Shown here: positions 45,701 to 54,700 of the stretch, piece by piece
Numbering within the stretch: position 1 is the first letter of the stretch
Layout: each line of letters begins with the position of its first letter
From: Tenodera sinensis
Taxonomy: Eukaryota; Arthropoda; Insecta; Mantodea; Mantidae
Direction of reading: 5' to 3'
NCBI GenBank assembly: GCA_030765045.1
Contig: CM060972.1
Span: 2,340,501 to 2,404,500, forward strand
DNA: 64,000 nucleotides
Notes under the pieces: generated by a model
What the model saw: the letters and a program-made list of their open reading frames with translations, nothing else
What the model was told of the DNA's origin: nothing
The model's database searches: none
Made by a program: the position numbers and the translations under genes

Positions 45701-48700
45701 ATTATCAGTGATTTCATTGCCTCACAGAAACACTTCTTGTGAAAGAGTTTTTACCAAACTAGGTTTAATAAAAACCAAAATTAGAAACAGATAGGCGCTC
45801 TGTCTCAGCTTATGAAAGTATGTGGTGGGTCTAAGAATCTGCAAGTCACCGAGATGTTAAAGCTTATCTCAACAACACGTTTGTATAATGCTGCAACAGT
45901 TGAGGAAGATGATGAACTTCCAGATGAATAATGCAAGAAACATAAGTACCAAAGTTGCAATACTGACTGAGATCATCAATCTTGTAAGTGGATACCATAA
46001 ACATCAATAATATTACACTGTCATAAGTGTTATGCTGATACATTTATTGTTGTAGCGTTTGGTTTATGATGTACAATAATTTTGAATCCAAATTTATAAT
46101 TTTGAATGGCCAGTATGATAATTTTACTTTTAAACATTGGCAACCCTGATTATGCAACAAATTCAGTGATCGGTAATTAGTGGGCATCATTTTTGGAACA
46201 GTTGGCCTTCTAGGTCTCCAGACATAGATCCAGCGGACTACTGGTTATGGGGTTACCTAAAAGAAAAGGCATTTCTTACCAGACCCAGTACACATGAACA
46301 ACTGAAGTAGTCAATGTCAGATGCCATTGAGAACATCCCTACTTGATTTATACATGAAAGAAACACTATTGCTTGTTGAACCACACGTGGTAGTTATATT
46401 TCATTTTAGCTTCCTTTAATAAAGTCCTATTTATTTATTGCACATAAATTGGCGTTTTTATTTTGTCTGGCAAAACATTTAAACAGAATTGGGATATATT
46501 CTTCACCACTCTGTCCTCTTATGTGATCTGCAAGAGGAAATGGACCAAGACCATCTTCAAATATGCCCGGCCACTTCTAGCGCCCTTCCCATCCATCAGA
46601 GAGCAAGAGGATTAATGACTTTATTGTCAAAAACCCAGCATTAGCTAACAACATTTTTCTAGAATCTAAAAATTTGAGAAATATATGGGAACTTACTTAA
46701 GAATAACCTTGTATTTATTTATTGATTCACTTTAAGAATTTTTTACGAAGTCATGGCTTTGTCAATTTTTAAATAAGAAATACAAATAATGGATACGGTT
46801 TAAACAATAATATGAATACAAATAACATATAAACAGAGGCAACATTGCAATAATATTAATGTAAGTTATGTATACAGAGACTACAGATTTAATATATATA
46901 GGATATGTAGAATGGGATGGTGCAGTTAAACATTGTTCATAAATAATTACATTTTTACTGTTTATCTAAAATAATATCTGTCAACTGTACCCCTCCATTA
47001 TAATGGTTAATTGTGATTGTATTGTATTAATGGGTGATCCAAAAGACTGAGCTGGCTGCACTGTGTTTTGTCTGTAAGGGTCCTCTGCACTCGTCATTGA
47101 CTGCCGCTGTCATACAACAGCACAGATAAAACCATACAGCAATTTTAAAACTACTTTTAAAGGTTTTACTTAACAATATGATTAAAGCAGATGCTGAAGC
47201 TGGCCACCGTCATTGTCCATACATTTTTGGCACCACTTTAGGAAATTATACATCACTCGCCATAGTTCACGTTGAGAAATGCTGGCAATTTCCTGACGGA
47301 TATTTTGTTTTAATTCTTCCAGGGTGTGTGGGTTTGTCCTGTGCACTTTATGCTTCAAGTTACTCCAGAGATAGAAATCACGGGTGTCTAGGCTGGGGGA
47401 CCAAGGGGGCCACAAATTTCTACTAATAATTCTGTCCTAAAACACACTTTCAATTGTTCTCATCGAAAGATTGGCTGTATGAGCTGTTGCAAAGTCTTGT
47501 TGAAAAAAGGCAAAATCATGCTCCCTGTTAGTTAATTTTCTAAAAAAAAAGGCACAAAATTGTATTCACGTATGTACGTATGACGGATGACTCGAAAAAA
47601 TTCATAAATCATAATAAATACATGCTGTGCAGTAGAAAACAAATGCTGAGCCATAATACTTTGTGACTAAGTACTGGACTAATAATAAAGCACACTGGTA
47701 ATAATGCAGCTGCACTCAATACTGATTGTGAGCAGAACAGAGAAAAACAAGTGATGGACGTGACCTTGTGTATATCAGCTACTGTTATCATATTTCCACG
47801 TTCACAGTGGAAAAACACAGCGTAGCAGTTCACATGTATTTGGATTTCTCTGTATATTGCCCTTTGACTTTAATCATTTTCCCTTGTACATCATTAGTGT
47901 GTACAAGGCATTTTTATGTTTTGTCATGAATGTGGCACCACAGTACTATAACAGTTTGGCATCAAACTCCAAAACTTTAAAGAAATTTGAATTGTTTTTC
48001 CTCTATTCCCTCAAATTACTTTATTTTGTATGAGGTTACAATAACTTGAAGAAATGAAAACAAGAAGGTTAGCGTGCCTTAGAACAAAAATAATAACATA
48101 GATTAATGAAAACAACAGAAAAATATACCATAGTTATTCACATAGTGGGCTTGTTTGTATATCTAAACTTTGATGACGTGTTATACTTATTCGCCATTTG
48201 AATCTTATACAAGATGCCATCAATTAAGAAGGTGATTCTAACTTAAAATATTTGAAACCAAAAGAATAAAAATGTTAGGATTAAATAAAAGTATAAAGTA
48301 ACTAAATATAAATATTACAAAGTAATGTGAAATTGGGATGTATTGTTGCTGAAACTGTAAAGAATAACTGTGTTCAACTAAAGGTATTTGTGGAGCTAGT
48401 TTGCTATACAGAGTAAGTTGGAATAACACACAGTAATTTTAAGGCACAATTCAGGGGTTCTATTTGAGTATTTTCTTATAGTGAATGTATGTCCAAAACA
48501 TCTTGTTATTGAGCTAGAGGTTTATCAATCGCTGCATCGGGTTAGGTGAAATTCTGTCACACAGATCCTTATTCTCCTTTTGGCATTGGAATATCGCCTT
48601 ATTTTTGTTTTCCTTGCATTGTATTCTGTTTTTAATACTGTTTATATCATCATTAACTTAAAACCTACATTTTGTTACTTAAATGGCAAAGGATTCTGTC

Positions 48701-51700
48701 GCATACTATACAGCACCTTGCAGTTCAGTTATCAATCTCAGCTATGGGCATATGCCAAAGTGCTCTGTTTGCTGGAAGGGCTTTCAGTTTTACAGCATTT
48801 TATAAAAATGTTCCACTTTAATTACACAAAACTAGCAGATGTGCATTATCTTTATGATGCTGCTGGGGGAAATTCAAAAAGGGCACAAGAGTTTTATGCT
48901 GAGCTATATCCAAGGAGACATTTGCCTCATCATAGCACCTTTACTGCCATACATCAACTACGAGAAGCGAGAGCTTTCCAAAAACTAGCGCATCGCTCAG
49001 CACTCCAAAGAAATGAAGGAACAGTGGTTCAGGAAGTGGAGGTTATTGAGTGGGTCCATAATTCTCCATCCACAAGCACGAGAGTAATAGCCCATGCCAT
49101 GCGTACAAGCCAGTCCTCGGTTACTAGAATTCTCCACAAACACCAATTATGTGCATATCATCTCACTCGAGTCCAAGCACTGGGGCCAGATATCTTTCCA
49201 CCCTGACTACAGTTTGTTCAGTGGTTTCTTCATAAACCCATTGATTAATCAAGATTTCCTACAACCATATTGTGGACGAACAAGAAGGTTTTTACATAAC
49301 ACGGCATGTTTAACACACATAAGAATGGCATTTGGGCACAGGATAATTCTAGAGCTATTAGAGTTATAATTGCCAATGCCAGTCTGCAGTGATCATTGGG
49401 ATTGTGTTTGTGAATGACACACTCACAGGACCCTAATCAGCACCTCCATGTTTGACCGGAAACATTTACCTGCAGTTCTCACAACGCATTTTGCCAGAAT
49501 TTCTGAAAAATATTTCTTTAGAAATATGCCAGTTAATATTATTCCATAGTGATGAGGCACCAGTGCATTATTCCGGTAACATATCCTGTTCGCTGGATCG
49601 GTAGAGGAGCACCATTATCATGGCCATCACATTCACCAGATCCAACGCCAGTGAATGTTTATATTCTGACTGTTGCGCATGAGAACCATTTAACAGTGAA
49701 GAGGAGGTAATGGCCAGGACCTTTGCAGCATTTGCTGCTACTCGTGAAGTGCCAGGTTCAAGTTGATGTTATCAAGTGTGCTCTGAAGTCCAGCACTGGC
49801 ATTTTAAACACACAAGTCATGTGTGGGCATGGTAAGTGGAGGATCTGTGGTTCAAATCCCAGCTCTGACATTGAATTTTTCAGTTCCAATTCTACCTCTC
49901 AAACTTATGTACTTGTACAATTCTTTCATTCTTATTTTAGCTATATCTGAAGTATTTTAATGATGGAGAAAATTTAACCATTAATGGTAGTATTTGCATA
50001 TCTTACTGACAGTAGAATGTTAAAAGACTTGACCTACCTCAGATCACATGGATTTAGTGCCATATAATTAAATCAAGATTTAAAATTAAATTAAACATAT
50101 GTAGCTACTCTTATTTCAAAACTCTTCTAATGTCTTATAGTAAAATTGCATAGCAGCTGTTTGACAGAATTTCATCTAACCCGATGCAGTGTTTCAGAAA
50201 CTTTAATGCCCTTTGCCTGGACAACAAGATGTTTACGGACATACATTCCTGATAAGAAAATACTCGATTATAACTCCTGAGTAATGATACTGCAATGTGT
50301 TCAAAACTGTGTGAAAATAATGTGTTATTGTGACTCACTTTTTTCTGAAAGTCAGTTATCTTACTTAGTTGCATGAACAATTTGATACTAAAGGTTTGGC
50401 ATATTTGAAATGTTGCAAGTTGAATCTGAGGATGAGAGACACACCACTAGCAGCGGTTGGACAAGAAGTCACACTTCATCTACCATACTGGAAATGGCAA
50501 CAACTTATTACAGAATTATGATTTCATTTGGCATGTAAATTGTGGGGTAAATTTTAAAACAAACCAACAATTGAACTTTTATACACTTGCAGACTAAAAA
50601 ATTTATTTTCTTTCAACATGTTTCACCCTCAGTTGAAGACATTATTAAGAGTTTGTTGTTGAAAGAAAATAAAAGATATGTGAAGTACAGAATGTCTCAA
50701 AAGTGTATAATTCTTTATTGTTACATTACCTCACAGTCCCAATTTATTTTTTACATAAATTAAACTGTTTCTATAGCAAACAAGCCTTTTGTGTAAAACA
50801 AATGAAATTGTTGATGCAACTAAATGAGAACTGCCTTTCAGAAAAAAAAATTTTAAAAATGTTACCATTTCAAATTTTTGTCATTGTCACAGTTTGTACA
50901 ATAATGGTTCATAATTTTATTTCCTTGTCTTTTTTGTAACATTTTCCTTTCAAAATATTAAATTTGATGTGTCCGAGAATTTTTTAAAACACTGAGTTAA
51001 TTTTAGTTTTTCTTGTGTTGCTTCTTACTTATGAAAGATTTGTATGTTATTCTATCACTTATCTATAGTAGCAAAACATCACTAGAAATACACTTTTCAG
51101 GTCTCCTGAACCAAATAATGTACTTCATGTGCAGCAGCTTCCCACTGGAAGTAAGGTGGTCTTTTCTACGGGGATGGGAGAGGGTACATACTGGAAATGA
51201 AACAAAATGTAATTTCTAGGTTTGGGGCAGGTACAATGCTTGGCAGGTGCATATTTGCTAAAATACCAGGAGTGTCAAACAGTAACCAGAATTATGTACT
51301 TTTAGCATTGTAGTGCACCTGAACTGCTGTATGATGTTGGCGGTATTGGAAGATGTGACATAATGCTATGCATGTTGTTCACTGATTGGTCTCAGTTGGG
51401 GGAAGCAGGGGAAGTACAAGTATGTTGCAGCAGTGTGCATCAACTAGATTTTGTGTTTTTCTTGATGAAACTCCATTACAAAAACTGGAAATGTTGCAGG
51501 AACTCGTGGGGAAAAATGCAGATTTTTGAGTGACATAAGTGACTTCAGGAACATAAAAATGATCTTGAGAATTCTTCACACTCAAAACCTCCTCAAGTTT
51601 CAAAGATTGACATCAGTGTCAACACAATTGATGTCACTTTGAGGAAAGACTATCATTTATGGTCACTAAGATTGTGGAGATTATGAATATATTCTATGAA

Positions 51701-54700
51701 GACATTGTACAATGTGCTGTAGGGTGCAGCAAAGTGGGTGCCTTGTGTGATCAATGAAGACTCACTGCATGATGAAATGTCAACAATGGAAAGGAAGACT
51801 TCGGTGAGAACAGAGCTTCGGACAGAATTATATGTAATGACCCAGAGACAAAACAGGAAAGTGCCCAATAGAAACATACTTCAAGTTGAAGACCCAAAAA
51901 GGTCAAAGTTCAACCAAATGCAGTAAAAATTGTGCATCTTGTTTTTGATAAGGAAGGCATTGTATATGCTCACATTGACGATAAACTGTATACTGTTACT
52001 GCCGATTACTGTTGTGACAGGGTCATTAACCCTTTGGCTGCCAAGATCCAAGGAAATCCTATGTCAACTGCCTTTGAATAATGCCATGATCCGATCCACC
52101 GAGGTTGGTTTTTCGTATTCAAATTATTTACAAATTATGCAACAGATGGCATATGTCCACCTCTATCTAATCTACGATATGTAAACTGTGTGTTGGTATC
52201 ATTGTTTGTTTGTTAGTCTCTGCATTTCCTGTACAATTAATTTTTTTCTCCTGGCTAGAACAAGATGGCAGTAAACACATCTTGTTGGTTGTTGCGTGTA
52301 CAACTTAACTATTTATTATATATGCAGTGATTTCTCGTGGCGTTTGGCTAATGACCATTACAGAATGGCATACTGGAATAAGAAATCTTTGACAGAAAAT
52401 GAAATTGCGGCAGCATTGCTGGAAAGTGACAGCTGTAATGATATTTCTCTTAGTGACGATGACAGTGACATAAATGAAATAAACAATCATGTGTGTTGTA
52501 CGCAGTCTCCTGCAGGAAGTGCCACAGATCAGGATGAAAATTAAATTATTTTGTTGTTTAACGACGCTGTCAATTGCCAGGATCACATCAGCGTCGCCGG
52601 TGTGCCGGAATTTTGTCCCGCAGGAGTTGTTTTACATGTCAGTAAATCTACTGACATGGAGCTGTCGTTTTTAAGCACACTTAAAAACCATCGGTCTGGG
52701 CCGGATTTGAACCCGCGACCTTGGGATCAGTAGGCCAGCGTCTAACCAACTGAGCCACCCAGACCGACAGATCAGGATGAAGATGAACTGGACACCAACT
52801 GGCAAGATGTAATTAACTATGAACATGAAGCTTTTTGGAACATAAGTGTTCAATGGCATTCATCAAGAAAAAATCTAAATTGCAGTTCATATAATTAACC
52901 GTGCTCATTTCAACAATTTTAAACATAGAAATTTCAAAATTTTTAATTTTATAAATAATATAATGATTAATTGACAGAAAAAAGCAAAATTGGTATGTGA
53001 ATAATAATAATTAATAAATAAAAATTTAACATTTGAAATTTTTTTTAAAAATATGTGTACTAGAGTAATGTTCTCAAAAGTGTATATAAATGTAAAACAG
53101 CATTTCAGAAATGACTGCAAAAAATCTCAACTCAACAGATTCAAAATTGAGGTGAGTGGAAAACTTTGTGCAAAATCTTGCATTTCTTCATATTTAGGGC
53201 TGGCAGTTTAAGCAGTAGTATAGCATTTAGCTTGCTTGGCAGCGAAAGTTCAACTAGAATGGATCCTTCATGAGGACAATGTTCCTATTTATTGCACCAT
53301 GAAGAGTCAAGAAACAATCATGGAGACTGAGTCAATGAGTGTGGCACCATAAAGCGTCAAGAAACAATCATGGAGACTGAGTGAATGAGTGTGGCACCAT
53401 AAAGCCAATGTAGGTATGTGCAACAGTAGAACCCATGTGCACTAAACTTGTGGCTTATCTCACAATCTGTCAGCCTCCAATAATTAACATACAACTTTTA
53501 TGTGAATGGAATCAATATTAAGTGACAAACTGTGGAAAGGATATGAGATTATCAAAATGCTTCCAGAAGCACTTTATGCTGTCTTTAAAAATAGCTATGG
53601 AAAGGGGAAAGCATGTGAGTAAGTATGGTATATATTTTTAAATTTGCAGTACTTATATGCATTATAGAAATGAGGAGCCTAATAAGCAATAAATATTATT
53701 CAGTTCTTAGTAAATCCTGCACAACACATGCAGCAAAGGAAACATATTTTATAAAGAACAAGCATATTGCATTACAAGTAGAAAGCTTCAGTAAAAATAA
53801 CTGTTCTCAGCAGAGACATTATTTTTATTTGTGGCACAGGATAACACAGCATTTCTTCACTAAGTGGTAGTGTGTAAGAGCCTGTTGACAACTAGGTCAT
53901 TAGGGTCTTCACTTTGTAAGTGAGCCTCAACAATTCATCATTATTTGAATGTTTATGGTAACTCATTTGTAGGTGCACTAGTTAAGTGTTTTGCAGGTAT
54001 ACACTAACTATTGCTGCACACCTAGTGAGGCCAGTACCAGTCAGTCAAAGTGACAAACAGATAAGCACTACATTTTCCCAGTGTAAACACCATAAGATGC
54101 ATCACCAGATAACTAGAACCTTCTGGGTGTTTCTGCTTCTTGAATGTTCTAGAACCATGTGCTATGTAAGTGAGCATCCTTGCAAGTCTTCAGTGAGTCT
54201 TACAGCAAGTGCATTTCTGTTCTTCTCCAAGTGTGTGAAGATTTACATGGAGTACTGTTACTGGAGGGGATTCTGTACATCTTGTGAGTGAGTGACAGTG
54301 AAACAGTTGAAAAGCTGCAGTTCAAAAACTGGACAACCAGGTTGGTACTAACATTACTAGGTTAGTCACCGTTGTTTATTGGTCTGAATTTTATAAATTA
54401 TATTGAGTTTTTATTTAAGGCAATTAGAGTTCTTTTTATAGAGCTAAGCATTTCTGAGGACTTCCTTGTTATTGATTTGAAATTTCAAATACCTAAACTT
54501 TTCTCAAATGAGAAGTTCTTATTCATTATTTATTTTCTCTATTACTTATGGTAATAGAAGTCTGTCCAAAAATTTGACATTTGGTTTTCACTGGAAGTAC
54601 ATGTTTTTTGACTCCCTGAACCCAAAAAATTTCATTTTTACGAAAACATGTGAGGTGAGAGAGTGTGTCTGTCTGTGAACAGCGTAACTCCCAAAAAAGG

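Larger units (their letters stand above)
44500..46410 (+). pseudogene. Tc1/mariner-superfamily relic split by a hAT element
   Basis: Plus-strand frames read KFEENGSLIDRKRSGRPKLA, WMDEVHFELNGSVDTYNYRI (first Asp), VTIWHDFTSHFIIGPYIYKE and IIQDSASSPHTQ (second Asp). Coding is interrupted at 45138, then resumes after 46156 with FWNSWPSRSPDIDPADYWLW (third acidic residue) and GYLKEKAFLTRPSTHEQL. Many stops are present. Its termini were not resolved. Confidence 0.85.

Noticed and set aside
48580..48800. Hydrophobic N-terminal extension of the 208-codon frame
   Set aside because: Recognisable HTH homology begins only near 48800; the upstream part is flanking DNA that happens to be open.
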